A stretch of DNA of 64,000 bases from JALZKA01 sp963725035 (GTDB taxonomy: Bacteria > Actinomycetota > Thermoleophilia > Solirubrobacterales > 70-9). Position 1 is the stretch's first letter. Every line of letters starts with the position of its first letter. Shown here in pieces: positions 17,184-25,687 of this stretch. Under the pieces are notes generated by a model. That model searched no databases. It had not been told where the DNA came from and saw nothing but the letters and a program-made list of their open reading frames with translations. The stretch covers positions 372,001 through 436,000 of the forward strand of contig CAVRWX010000018.1 in the NCBI GenBank assembly GCA_963725035.1, given 5' to 3'. A program made the translations under genes and the position numbers.

Positions 17184-18161
17184 GTGAAGGTCTTCGTCAC
17201 CGGAGGAACCGGGTTCATCGGCGGTCACGTCGTACGCCAGCTGCGAGAGCGTGGCGACGAGGTAACGGCTCTCGTTCGCTCTCCGGAGAAAGCGCAGGCG
17301 CTCTCAGACCTCGGCGCCGATCTGCTCGAGGGCGACATCTCCGACCGCGCGATGCTCGCCGCCGCCATGCAGGGCGCCGATGCCGTCATCCACGGCGCCG
17401 CGATCTACGAGGTCGGCATCCCCAAGTCGCGGCGCGAGCCCATGCGCCAGGCCAACGTCGTCGGCACCGAGAACGTCCTTGGCGCGGCCCTCGACGCAAA
17501 GATTCCCCGCGTCGTCTACATCTCGACGATCGGCGCTTTCGGCAACACGAAGGGCGAGGTCGTCGACGAGACCTACGACCACCCCGGCGAGGGCTTCACC
17601 TCCTACTACGAGGAGACGAAGTACGAGGCGCATCAGATCGCCAAGGGCTTCATCGCCGACGGCCTGCCCTGCGTGATGGTCCAACCCGGCGGCGTCTACG
17701 GGCCCGACGACCACTCGGCGATCGGCAAGCAGATCCTCGACTTCGCCGCGGGGCGGATGCCATTCGTACCGTTCCCGAAAGTCGGGATGAACATGGTCCA
17801 CGTTGAAGACGTTGCGACGGGTGTCCTCCTGGCGCTCGACAAGGGCGAGGTCGGCGAGTCCTACGTACTGGGCGGCGACATCACGACCATGCGCGGGGTC
17901 ATGGACACGACCGCAAAGGTCATGGGCAAGCGCGAGCCGCGCGGCAACGTCCCGACCGGCCTTCTAAAGGCAATCGCGCCGGCGGGCCCGCTGATCGGCA
18001 AGATCATGGGCCAGCCGCCGAACATGCGGGAGATGATCTCCTCGGCAGACGGCGTCACCTTCTGGGCCTCTTCGGACAAGGCCGAGGCGAAGTTGGGCTA
18101 CGAGCATCGGCCGCTCGACCGCGGCCTTCGCGAGACGCTCGAGGCCGAGGGCAAGCTCTAG
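17184..18161 (+). CDS. NAD-dependent epimerase/dehydratase family (extended SDR) protein
   Basis: A 325-aa extended short-chain dehydrogenase. It has the Rossmann glycine motif VFVTGGTGFIGGHVV, LLEGDISDRAML, AVIHGAAIYEVG, the catalytic YEETK (YxxxK) near residue 140 and VVYISTIGAFGN supplying the Ser/Thr. The later segment VMVQPGGVYGPDDHS is typical of dihydroflavonol-4-reductase-like or hopanoid-associated sugar epimerase-like SDRs. The exact substrate is unclear. Start GTG 17184. Its stop overlaps the convergent neighbour in CTAG. Confidence 0.88.
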   Translation: MKVFVTGGTGFIGGHVVRQLRERGDEVTALVRSPEKAQALSDLGADLLEGDISDRAMLAAAMQGADAVIHGAAIYEVGIPKSRREPMRQANVVGTENVLGAALDAKIPRVVYISTIGAFGNTKGEVVDETYDHPGEGFTSYYEETKYEAHQIAKGFIADGLPCVMVQPGGVYGPDDHSAIGKQILDFAAGRMPFVPFPKVGMNMVHVEDVATGVLLALDKGEVGESYVLGGDITTMRGVMDTTAKVMGKREPRGNVPTGLLKAIAPAGPLIGKIMGQPPNMREMISSADGVTFWASSDKAEAKLGYEHRPLDRGLRETLEAEGKL

Positions 18162-19303
18162 GGGTTCTGAGGCGTGTAGCGGCGGATCTCGAGCTTCGCG
18201 CTCTTGATCTTCGCCTTGTCACCCGGCTGCCACGGGCGTCCCGGTGCGTACTCCTGCTGGAAGCCCACGAAGAAGTTGACGTAGAGCGGCACCCACGCGC
18301 CCTCGTCGTGGTTGGGGTGCCTGCGGGAGTTGGCGATGATGCGGACGAAGGCGCTCTTCTCCAGCGCGCAGGGCGTCGTGTATCCGCTTTGCCCCTGCGT
18401 GCAGTTGAACCCGTTCTTGGCGGTGACGAGCCCGTTGCGGGTCGCAACGGACAGCGGGACGCCGAGGTTGTTGGATGACGCCCGCTTCTCCGAGATCACG
18501 ATCTGACCTTGCGTGAGTGCGTTGTAGGGCAGGTGCCCGATCGAGGAGACCATTCGGCCCTCAATCGCGAGGACCTCGCCCTGGGTGAGCCGGTCGAGCC
18601 GGATTGAGGCCACGGTGACCTCGTGGGTGTCGTGCGGGTCGATCGGGACCGACCTCACGATCCGGTCCGTCGTCTTCTTCACCTTTGGCTCGTAGGTCTC
18701 GCCGGGCTCGAACACGCCGGCACTCAGCGTCGCGCGGTCCTGCGCGATGCCGGTGTCCCGGTCGGCTCCGATCACGAGCAGATTCCCCTTTGCGGCGTTC
18801 GGGTGGTACGCCTTCAAGACAAGGTTGAGCGAGCACGACGGCGCGCACGCCGGCGTCCCCCGCATGACCTGAGTGCGATGGAGCGAGAGCACGCAGTGGT
18901 GGTTTCGGTTCGGCAGGTCCTGGGCGCAAGTGACGCGTTCGGGGCCACCAATCGGCGTTCCGTTTCGCCCCGCTCCGTCCGCCAAGACGAGCCAAGCCTC
19001 CACCTTCGGGCTGAAGCGATAAATCTTTCCGACGCACTTCGGGATCGGAGCGAGGCAGGTCGTCGAGACCTCGACCTCCGAGAAGGCCTCCACGAGATCC
19101 CCGTCCTGCACCGGCCCAAGGTCGTCGGCCTTCACCTGCACGATCGTCTTGGGAGTCCCCTGCTTCGAGATCGGGATCGTCTTTTCGAGCTCGGGCGGCT
19201 TCTTCTGGTTGATCCCCGTCCGGGGCACACCCGCAGACCCTGCCCAGGCGAGCGACACGGCGCTGGCCGCGAAGATCACCGCAATCAAAACTCCTCGCCT
19301 CAT
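18158..19303 (-). CDS. exported protein of unknown function
   Basis: A 381-aa protein with a signal peptide (MRRGVLIAVIFAASAVSLAWA) followed by a mature chain rich in beta strands and cysteines (CLAPIPKCVG, HHCVLSL, CAPSCSLNLV, FNCTQGQSGY and CALEKSAF). It looks like a disulfide-stabilised extracytoplasmic protein. I recognise no catalytic motif. ATG 19303 is chosen because it begins the signal peptide. It is downstream of the EamA transporter with 19 bp between genes, so it may be the last gene of that transcript. Confidence 0.75.
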   Translation of the reverse strand: MRRGVLIAVIFAASAVSLAWAGSAGVPRTGINQKKPPELEKTIPISKQGTPKTIVQVKADDLGPVQDGDLVEAFSEVEVSTTCLAPIPKCVGKIYRFSPKVEAWLVLADGAGRNGTPIGGPERVTCAQDLPNRNHHCVLSLHRTQVMRGTPACAPSCSLNLVLKAYHPNAAKGNLLVIGADRDTGIAQDRATLSAGVFEPGETYEPKVKKTTDRIVRSVPIDPHDTHEVTVASIRLDRLTQGEVLAIEGRMVSSIGHLPYNALTQGQIVISEKRASSNNLGVPLSVATRNGLVTAKNGFNCTQGQSGYTTPCALEKSAFVRIIANSRRHPNHDEGAWVPLYVNFFVGFQQEYAPGRPWQPGDKAKIKSAKLEIRRYTPQNP

Positions 19304-19322
19304 GATTGAGGTATCGGCAGTC

Positions 19323-20192
19323 TCAGGCGACGGCTGGAGTGCCTTCGGAGGTGCGCGGGGCGGGGATGAGCACCGCCGCCGCAATCACCGCACAGAAGGC
19401 TGCGACGCGGGCGATGATCCCAAGGGCGTCGCCACCGATCGCATCGCCGAAGACGAGGATTCCGCCTGCGATCCCAGCCACGTTGGCCGCAATCGACGAG
19501 AGCGCGATCACCTGGATCGGCGGGCCGATCTGAAGGCCGCGGGCGAGCGCGAAGAACGCCAGGAGGCCGGCGCCGATCGTCAGGACGCTCCATGGACTCA
19601 CGAGCGCGATCAGGCTGCTCTCGGCTACTCCACCGGTGAGCGCCTTCGTCGAGACGCTGCCGACACCGACGAGAATTCCGGCTGCGACGCCGAACATGAC
19701 GCCGCTGCGCACATGGTCGGCACCGTTCGAGCCGCGGTGAAGCAGCATCGCCCCGACGGCCACGAGCGCGCCTTCGAAGGCAAGAAGCGCTGCCAGGGAA
19801 TAGGCCGAATGGACCTCGGAGGCCTCGGCGGTCAGGGCCAGCCAAGCGAGGCCGAAGGCGCTGAGGCAGAGGCCCGCCCATTCGCGGCGGCCCAGACGGA
19901 TCCCGAAAAAGCGCTGTGCGGGCAGGGCGAGAAGCGCGAGGCCGCCCGCGGTCACGACCTGGACCATCGAGAGCGGCGCAAGTGCCATGGCGACGACGTG
20001 AAAGCCCCAGGCGACGGCGGCGACCGCAAAGCCGATCAGCCACCACTTCGAGCGAAAGAGGTTTATCGCGCTCTCGAGCGGGCGTGTGAAAAGGATCGTC
20101 GGGGCCATCGTGGCGCCCCGGTGCTTGCACAGCACTGCCACGTTTGCCGTAAGGGCCGATGCGACCGCGAAGATGATGCCTAGCTCCGACAC
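19323..20192 (-). CDS. EamA/DMT-family membrane transporter
   Basis: A 289-aa protein of about ten hydrophobic segments in two internally similar halves, the EamA layout. Examples are ELGIIFAVASALTANVAVL, LIGFAVAAVAWGFHVVAM, EWAGLCLSAFGLAWLAL and IARVAAFCAVIAAAVLI. Family members are drug/metabolite or nucleotide-sugar carriers; the cargo here is unknown. GTG 20192 gives a start at the first membrane segment; the longer frame upstream is Arg/Ser-rich and not protein-like. Confidence 0.82.
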   Translation of the reverse strand: MSELGIIFAVASALTANVAVLCKHRGATMAPTILFTRPLESAINLFRSKWWLIGFAVAAVAWGFHVVAMALAPLSMVQVVTAGGLALLALPAQRFFGIRLGRREWAGLCLSAFGLAWLALTAEASEVHSAYSLAALLAFEGALVAVGAMLLHRGSNGADHVRSGVMFGVAAGILVGVGSVSTKALTGGVAESSLIALVSPWSVLTIGAGLLAFFALARGLQIGPPIQVIALSSIAANVAGIAGGILVFGDAIGGDALGIIARVAAFCAVIAAAVLIPAPRTSEGTPAVA

Positions 20193-20241
20193 AACAAGAG
20201 TGGCTTCGGCTCCTGCCTGGCCACGCTTGAGGCTTCTGGAG

Positions 20242-20631
20242 CTATTTGGACGCCTTGACAGCCTCCGCCTCGATCTCAACCTTCCAGCGCTCGTCGAGGA
20301 GCCCAGCGACCACGACCATCGACGTCGCAGGCGGCTTTGAGCCAACCGCCTTCGCGTGCTCAAGCCCCACCGCTTCCTGGTACGACGCGTCGGTTACGAA
20401 CATGCGCGTTCTGACCACCTCGTCCAAGCTCGAACCCGCCTCGGCAAGAGCAGTCTCGATGATCTCGAAGCACCGGCGCGCCTGAACGCCGGGATCGGGG
20501 TCGCACGAGCCGTCCGCCCAAACGGGAGCCGTGCCGGAGACGATGATCCGGTCGCCGGCGACGACCGCGCGGCAGTAGCCGTAGCGCTCCTCGAGCGGTA
20601 TGGCGGAGAAAATGCGCTCGCGATCCGGCAT
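20242..20631 (-). CDS. RidA/YjgF family protein
   Basis: A 129-aa protein with the RidA core: YCRAVVAGDRIIVSGTAPV, GVQARRCFEIIETALAEAG, DEVVRTRMFVTD and the C-terminal VEIEAEAVK. RidA proteins hydrolyse reactive enamine/imine intermediates of PLP enzymes to ketoacids, forming trimers in the cytosol. The expected Arg that binds the carboxylate is present in the VVRTRMFV strand. It starts 7 bp after the stop of the PLP enzyme dapL, which fits a protective role. Start ATG 20631. Confidence 0.88.
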   Translation of the reverse strand: MPDRERIFSAIPLEERYGYCRAVVAGDRIIVSGTAPVWADGSCDPDPGVQARRCFEIIETALAEAGSSLDEVVRTRMFVTDASYQEAVGLEHAKAVGSKPPATSMVVVAGLLDERWKVEIEAEAVKASK

Positions 20632-20638
20632 GGTGCCC

Positions 20639-21811
20639 CTAGGCCGCGAGGTGCTCGCGCATCCGCTCGACCGCTTCGGTGATGCGCTCATCGGGCGTCG
20701 TCAGCGAGATGCGGAAGAACCCCTCGCCCGACGGGCCGTACATCGAGCCGGGCGAGATCACGACGGCCGCCTCCTCCAGCGCCAGTTCCGCGAACGAGGT
20801 GGACGTGTGGCCCTCGGGGACCGGCGCCCAGACGTAGATCGTCCCCTTCGGCGACGCGACGTCCACGCCGATGTCGCGGAGCGCGGAGACCACGAGGTCC
20901 CGCCGGCGCGTATAGATCGCGTTCATCTCGTCGATCGAGTGCGAGGGCGCGTCGAGCGCCGCCGCACCGGCCAGCTGGACAGCTTCGAACAGACCCGAGT
21001 CGATGTTGGTCTTCAGGCGCCAGTAGGTCTGGATCGCATCGGCGTTGCCCAGGATCGCCGCACAGCGCCAGCCGGTCATGTTGAAGCCCTTCGAAAGTGA
21101 GAAGACCTCGACGCCCACATCCTTTGCCCCAGGCGTTTCCAGGAAGCTCGGGGCCACGTAGCCGTCGTAGGTCGTCTCCGAATAGGCGTTGTCATGGACG
21201 ACCAGGAACTCGTGCTTCTGCGCGAGCTCCACGACCCGCTCGAAGAAGCCGTCGGGAGCGACCGCGCCCGTCGGATTGTTCGGGTAGTTCAGGAACATCA
21301 GACGCGCCTTCGAGAGGGCCAGCGGGTCGATCGCTTCCAGGTCGGGTACGAAGCCCAGGCTCGGATCGAGCGGCAGAACGACCGCCTCAGCGCCGGCGAG
21401 CACCGGGCCGCCCGTGTAAACGGGATACCCAGGGTCCGAGGCGAGCGCGATATCGCCCGGGTCGAGGAAGGCAAAGCAGAGGTTGTAGATGCACTCCTTG
21501 GCGCCGATCGCCGGGATGACCTCGGTCTCGGGATCGATCCCGACGCCGAAGCGGCGGTCGTAGAAGCGCGAAAGCGCCTCGCGGAACTCGGCGCGGCCGC
21601 GATTCGAGGGGTAATGGTGCGTCCCAGGGTCCGCGACCGCCGCCTGCATCGCCTCGACGATGTGCGGATAGGTGGGCGTATCCGGATCGCCGATGCCGAG
21701 CGAGATCACGTCGATCCCGGCCGCCTTCTTGTCCGCGACCTTGCGCTCGAGCTCGGCGAACATGTACGGCGGAATCGCCTCTAGGCGCTGCGATGGATCG
21801 GTTCTGCCCAT
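20639..21811 (-). CDS. dapL: LL-diaminopimelate aminotransferase
   Basis: A 390-aa fold-type I aminotransferase. It begins RLEAIPPYMFAELERKVAD, then DVISLGIGDPDTPTYPHIV and HHYPSNRGRAEFREAL. PLP-contacting motifs are IPAIGAKECIYNL, LNYPNNPTGAVA and VVHDNAYSETTYDG. The Schiff-base Lys is in FSLSKGFNMTGWR. The DapL family makes LL-diaminopimelate from tetrahydrodipicolinate and glutamate in one step. Its place directly after dapF (37 bp), with dapA and dapB elsewhere in the window, supports this over a general aminotransferase, although the sequence alone cannot exclude one. Confidence 0.87.
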   Translation of the reverse strand: MGRTDPSQRLEAIPPYMFAELERKVADKKAAGIDVISLGIGDPDTPTYPHIVEAMQAAVADPGTHHYPSNRGRAEFREALSRFYDRRFGVGIDPETEVIPAIGAKECIYNLCFAFLDPGDIALASDPGYPVYTGGPVLAGAEAVVLPLDPSLGFVPDLEAIDPLALSKARLMFLNYPNNPTGAVAPDGFFERVVELAQKHEFLVVHDNAYSETTYDGYVAPSFLETPGAKDVGVEVFSLSKGFNMTGWRCAAILGNADAIQTYWRLKTNIDSGLFEAVQLAGAAALDAPSHSIDEMNAIYTRRRDLVVSALRDIGVDVASPKGTIYVWAPVPEGHTSTSFAELALEEAAVVISPGSMYGPSGEGFFRISLTTPDERITEAVERMREHLAA

Positions 21812-21848
21812 GGGGCCGATCAGGCTAGCTAGGGCGAGGCTCGGGTCG

Positions 21849-22661
21849 TCAGAGCCGCTTGAGCGCGCTCAAGAGTTCGTTCGAAAGCTCGCCCTTCAGG
21901 ATCGGCTGTGCGCTGCCAATCAGCGTCATCTCGAGGTCGTCCGTGATCTCGACCGTGAGCTCGCCCCCGTCCAGCTCGACCGTGATCGGGCTGGGTGCGC
22001 CCTCCAGGAAGGCAGCGACGGCCGCGCCGGCCGCGCCGGTGCCGGAGGAGAGCGTCTCCCCCACCCCGCGTTCGAAGATGCGCGCGCGAACGGACGAACC
22101 CTCGACACTTGTGAACGACACATTCGTCCGCTCCGGAAAGAGCTCGGTGTTCGACTCGATGCCTGGCCCGATCTCGCCCAGGTCGAGGTCCTCCAACTCG
22201 TCGCCGGCAGGCACCACGCACTGCGGGTTCCCGACGTTCAGCTTGCGGTAGGACCACTCGCGACCCGCGGAGGTGAGTGTCCCCGTCCCCTCGTCGCGCG
22301 CGCGGCCGATCTCCATGCGTACCGAGTCAGGGCCAGTGATCACGGGGCGCACCGGGCCGGCCTTCGTGATGACGCTGAACTCGTTGTCCTGCGTCCATCC
22401 CGCCGCGCGCAGGTAGAGGACGGCCTCGCGCGCGCCGTTGCCCGAGAGCTCGGCCTCGGAGCCATCTGGGTTGAAGATCCGGAGCTCGGCGACGTGGTCG
22501 GGGTCCTCGACCGGCGTGAGCAGCAGGACCCCGTCCGACCCCACGCCGAAATGCGGGTCACAGATGCGCTTGACGCGCTCGGGCGTGAGCTCGAACGGCA
22601 GCGCGGCCGCCTCGACGATCACGTAGTCGTTGCCAAGCGCTTGCCACTTCTCGAAACGCAC
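21849..22661 (-). CDS. dapF: diaminopimelate epimerase-like protein with both catalytic Cys replaced by Ser
   Basis: A 270-aa DapF fold of two similar halves. It starts at GTG 22661 with RFEKWQALGNDYVIVE, then GVGSDGVLLL, NPDGSEAELSGNGARE, VGNPQCVVPAGD and GVGETLSSGTGAAGAAV. In E. coli DapF the two catalytic cysteines sit before GNG (Cys73) and before GSG (Cys217). Here those positions are Ser73 and Ser206 (codons TCG at 22443-22445 and TCC at 22044-22046). All other core motifs are kept. It should interconvert LL- and meso-DAP if active, but thiol two-base chemistry is impossible with this sequence. Neighbours miaA and dapL are the normal context. Confidence 0.9.
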   Translation of the reverse strand: MRFEKWQALGNDYVIVEAAALPFELTPERVKRICDPHFGVGSDGVLLLTPVEDPDHVAELRIFNPDGSEAELSGNGAREAVLYLRAAGWTQDNEFSVITKAGPVRPVITGPDSVRMEIGRARDEGTGTLTSAGREWSYRKLNVGNPQCVVPAGDELEDLDLGEIGPGIESNTELFPERTNVSFTSVEGSSVRARIFERGVGETLSSGTGAAGAAVAAFLEGAPSPITVELDGGELTVEITDDLEMTLIGSAQPILKGELSNELLSALKRL

Positions 22662-23577
22662 CGGGCGAGACTCTAGATTCGGCTTCGCCGTAGGCGCCGC
22701 AGAGGCATCTCGGCACCGCCAGAGCGGCTCCGTCATCCAGCCCGGTGCGATCGATCAGCTCGACGCCCGGCATCCGGCGCATCCAGGTGAGCTGGCGGCG
22801 CGCGAAGGCGCGCTGGGCCGACTTCATCGCGTCCACATCGTCGCTCAGCAGCTCCTCGAATCCGATCGCGGCGCGGGCGGTGCGTGAGGCTCCGGCCTCG
22901 TCCGCGCGCCTTGCCTCGTCTGCCGCGCCGCCGGCGACCATGGCGTCGACCCGGGTGTCGATGCGGTCGCGAAGCTCGTCACGATCGAGTGTGATCCCGG
23001 CCAGGAGCGTGGGCCGGCGAAGCTCCTCGGTCCAGAGGCCTTCGCTGGAGGCGTGCGGGGCGATGCCCAGGCGGGTGAGCTCGGTCAGGCGGGCGATGCG
23101 CTTGCGGTCGTTCGGATGGACGCCTGAGCGCAGTTCCTCCGGAAGCTCGTCGTGGAGCGCTTCGGCACCGCGCTCGGCCAGATCCCGCTCCACCTCGTCG
23201 CGCACCTCGGCGGGCACCGGCGGGCGCATCTCGAGCTCGGCCAGGGCGGCGCGCAGGTAGAGCCCGGTTCCCCCGACGACGATCGGCCGCCGCCCTGCTT
23301 CGAGGAGCGAATCGATCTCCTTGTGGGCAAGCTCCGCGAAGCGACCGGCCGAGAACTCCTCGGTCACGTCCGCAACCCCGACCAGGCGATGTTCCAGCTG
23401 CTGTTGCTCCTCGGCGGTCGGCGCGCCACTCAGGACCTCCAGCCCCCGATACACCTGGATCGAGTCGCAGCCGACGGCGACCGGATCTTCCCCGCGCTCC
23501 CTCAGGAGGTCGGCGAGGGCGATCGCGACGCCGGTCTTCCCGGCCGCGGTCGGCCCGAAGATGGCGACTACGTGCAT
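22558..23577 (-). CDS. miaA: tRNA dimethylallyltransferase MiaA
   Basis: Up to 339 aa. It has the P-loop FGPTAAGKTGVAIALA, the substrate loop CDSIQVYRGLEVLSGAPT, IVVGGTGLYLRAAL and the C-terminal RRQLTWMRRMPGVELID. It transfers the dimethylallyl group to N6 of A37 in tRNAs reading UNN codons, and works before MiaB, encoded just upstream. In the raw frame it overlaps dapF by about 100 bp with a tail unlike MiaA. A different reading after about 22715 would end at a TAG near 22673-22675, 12 bp from the dapF start, so the last 50 residues are uncertain. Confidence 0.92.
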   Translation of the reverse strand: MHVVAIFGPTAAGKTGVAIALADLLRERGEDPVAVGCDSIQVYRGLEVLSGAPTAEEQQQLEHRLVGVADVTEEFSAGRFAELAHKEIDSLLEAGRRPIVVGGTGLYLRAALAELEMRPPVPAEVRDEVERDLAERGAEALHDELPEELRSGVHPNDRKRIARLTELTRLGIAPHASSEGLWTEELRRPTLLAGITLDRDELRDRIDTRVDAMVAGGAADEARRADEAGASRTARAAIGFEELLSDDVDAMKSAQRAFARRQLTWMRRMPGVELIDRTGLDDGAALAVPRCLCGAYGEAESRVSPGAFREVASAWQRLRDRRGGRAAVRAHARARQAHL

Positions 23578-23584
23578 GGCCCGC

Positions 23585-24904
23585 TCAGCCGACGCGACTG
23601 AGGATGCGCTCGTGCCCGAGGAGCGTCTGCGACGTGGCCTTGGCGATCTCGACCTCGACCAGATCGCCCGGCTGCGCGGTCCCCTCGAAGTTCACGGCCT
23701 TGTTGTGGCGGCTCCGGCCCCGCAGGCGAGTGGGGTCGGTGCGGCTGGGGCCCTCGACGAGCACGTCCAGGGTGCGCCCGACAAACCGCTGCGCGCGCTC
23801 CTTCGCCCGTGCCTGCACGAGGTCCACGAGGCGCTTCATGCGCTCCTGCTTGACCGGATGCGGCACCTGGCCCTCCATCGTCGCCGCCTCTGTCCCGCGG
23901 CGCGGCGAGAAGACGAAGGTGAACGCACCGTCGTAGGCGACCTGATCGACGACCTCGAGCGTGCGCTCGAAATCCTCGTCTGACTCGCCCGGGAAGCCGA
24001 CGATGATGTCCGTGGTCAGCGCGCAGTCCGGAACGTGCTCGCGGATGAGCGCGACCCGGTCCAGATAACGCTCGCGCGTATAGGTGCGCCTCATGGCCTT
24101 CAGGATCGGGCTCGATCCCGACTGGAGCGGCAGGTGGATGTGCTCGCAGAGCGCCTCGCATTCCGCGTGGGCCAGGATCACGTCCTCGCGCATGTCCTTG
24201 GGGTGCGGGCTCGTGTAGCGGATGCGCTCGATGCCCTCGACGGCGTCCACCCCGCGCAGGAGCTCGGCGAACGTCAACCGATCGTCTCCGCGGAGGTCGC
24301 GCCCGTAGGCGTTCACGTTCTGGCCAAGGAGCGTGACCTCGCGGACGCCGTCGCCGGCAAGCCGCTCGACCTCGGCCAGCAGCTCAGGCGCCGGGCGCGA
24401 CTCCTCGCGACCCCGAGTCGAAGGCACGATGCAGTACGAGCAGACGCAGTTGCACCCCTGCGAGATCTGGAGCCATGCCTGGAACTCGCGAGTGCGCTTC
24501 ATCGGCAGATGCCCCGCGAAGCCCTCGAACTCGAAGAAGCCCTGGGCGCCGATCGAGTCGGTCGTCAGGAACTCGGCGAGGCGGCCGATCTGCCCGGGGC
24601 CGAAGGCGACGTCCACGAACGGAAAGCGCTCGAACACCTCGTCCTTCACCGACTGCGCCCAGCAACCGCCGACGCCCACGATCCGGCTCGGGTCCTCGGA
24701 CTTCAGTCGTTTCGCCTGGCCGAGGTGCGCGATGAAGCGCGAATCAGCCGACTCGCGGATCGAGCAGGTGTTGAAGAGGATCAGATCTGCGCCGTCACGC
24801 TCGGGCGCCTCGGTGTAGCCGAGCGACTCGAGCATGCCGCGCATGCGCTCCGAGTCGTGCTCGTTCATCTGGCACCCGAAGGTGGTTACGTGGTAGCGCG
24901 GCAT
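23585..24904 (-). CDS. miaB: tRNA-2-methylthio-N6-dimethylallyladenosine synthase MiaB
   Basis: A 439-aa radical-SAM methylthiotransferase. The UPF0004 domain has TFGCQMNEHDSERM and FNTCSIRESADSRF plus VGGCWAQS (the second cluster's cysteines). The radical-SAM CxxxCxxC is CNCVCSYCIVPSTRG. LLGQNVNAYG and ALTTDIIVGFPGESDEDF follow, then a C-terminal TRAM domain (PSRTDPTRLRGRSRHN, GDLVEVEI). It adds the 2-methylthio group to i6A37 of tRNA. It is 7 bp upstream of miaA, so the two modification enzymes are co-expressed. Confidence 0.95.
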   Translation of the reverse strand: MPRYHVTTFGCQMNEHDSERMRGMLESLGYTEAPERDGADLILFNTCSIRESADSRFIAHLGQAKRLKSEDPSRIVGVGGCWAQSVKDEVFERFPFVDVAFGPGQIGRLAEFLTTDSIGAQGFFEFEGFAGHLPMKRTREFQAWLQISQGCNCVCSYCIVPSTRGREESRPAPELLAEVERLAGDGVREVTLLGQNVNAYGRDLRGDDRLTFAELLRGVDAVEGIERIRYTSPHPKDMREDVILAHAECEALCEHIHLPLQSGSSPILKAMRRTYTRERYLDRVALIREHVPDCALTTDIIVGFPGESDEDFERTLEVVDQVAYDGAFTFVFSPRRGTEAATMEGQVPHPVKQERMKRLVDLVQARAKERAQRFVGRTLDVLVEGPSRTDPTRLRGRSRHNKAVNFEGTAQPGDLVEVEIAKATSQTLLGHERILSRVG

Positions 24905-25050
24905 CCCCGCGCAGGGTAACGGTGCGCTGGGGCGCGTCAGGGCTGAAGATGGGCGCTGGCCTGCCCCGGAACGCCCAGACCGCTTCGAAGCCAGCCGGAT
25001 TGGGCAGCGGAGCCGAACCGGTGTCGAATCGCACCGAGAAGCCGTACCGG

Positions 25051-25629
25051 CTACTTGACGGTGAGAGCGCCTTCCATCCCGGACTCGCGGTGGCCGGGGA
25101 TGGAGCAGTAGAACACGTACTCCCCCGGTTCCAGTTCGGCCGTGGCGTCGGCGCTGTCGCCGCCCGTCACAGTCTCGCTCTGAGCAAGGTCCTCGCCGTC
25201 CCCCTCGATCGCCACGTTGTGAGGCACTTCCGAGGGGTTCGTGTAGGTGAGCACGACTTCGCCGGCCTCGGCCTCGAGGGCCTCTGGCTCGAAGATGAGA
25301 TCGCCGGCGTCAGGCGAGGTCAGGGCAAGGTCTCCGCCCTGGACCGGCTCCTCGTCGGTCGGCTGCTCGGAGATGGGCTCTTCGCCCTCTTCGACCTCTT
25401 CGGCCTGCTCGGCGCGGTACTCGGCGATCTCGGCCTCGCGGTGCTCGTGCTCCTCTCTGGCCAGCGAGACCGCGAACGCTGCCGAGCCGACGACCAGGAA
25501 GGTCATCAACGCGATGACGCCGATCATGGCCGGCTTGGAGGGGAAGCTCTCCATGCGCAGCCCGACGAAGGCGACGACAACGGCCATCACCGTGAGCGCG
25601 ATCCCGAACACGTAGAAGAGGTCGTTCAT
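25051..25629 (-). CDS. membrane-anchored cupredoxin-like protein
   Basis: A 192-aa protein. Two N-terminal membrane helices (FGIALTVMAVVVAFVGL and PAMIGVIALMTFLVVGSAAF) are followed by a very acidic linker (EQAEEVEEGEEPISEQ). The C-terminal plastocyanin-like domain has all the type-1 copper ligands: PHNVAIEGD (His), VFYCSIPGHRESGM (Cys, His, Met). It should bind copper outside the membrane and shuttle electrons. No cytochrome oxidase gene is nearby, so the partner is unknown. The sequence ends in GALTVK, typical of the last cupredoxin strand. Confidence 0.85.
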   Translation of the reverse strand: MNDLFYVFGIALTVMAVVVAFVGLRMESFPSKPAMIGVIALMTFLVVGSAAFAVSLAREEHEHREAEIAEYRAEQAEEVEEGEEPISEQPTDEEPVQGGDLALTSPDAGDLIFEPEALEAEAGEVVLTYTNPSEVPHNVAIEGDGEDLAQSETVTGGDSADATAELEPGEYVFYCSIPGHRESGMEGALTVK

Positions 25630-25687
25630 GCCGGCGCGATCCTATCGGGAGCAGGCACGGGAACCGCGCCCAATCCGGCCGTTCGGC

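Noticed and set aside
24990..25045. tRNA-like T-arm (CGGTG loop CACCG)
   Set aside because: The loop is not TTCRANY and no acceptor or anticodon stem can be built around it.
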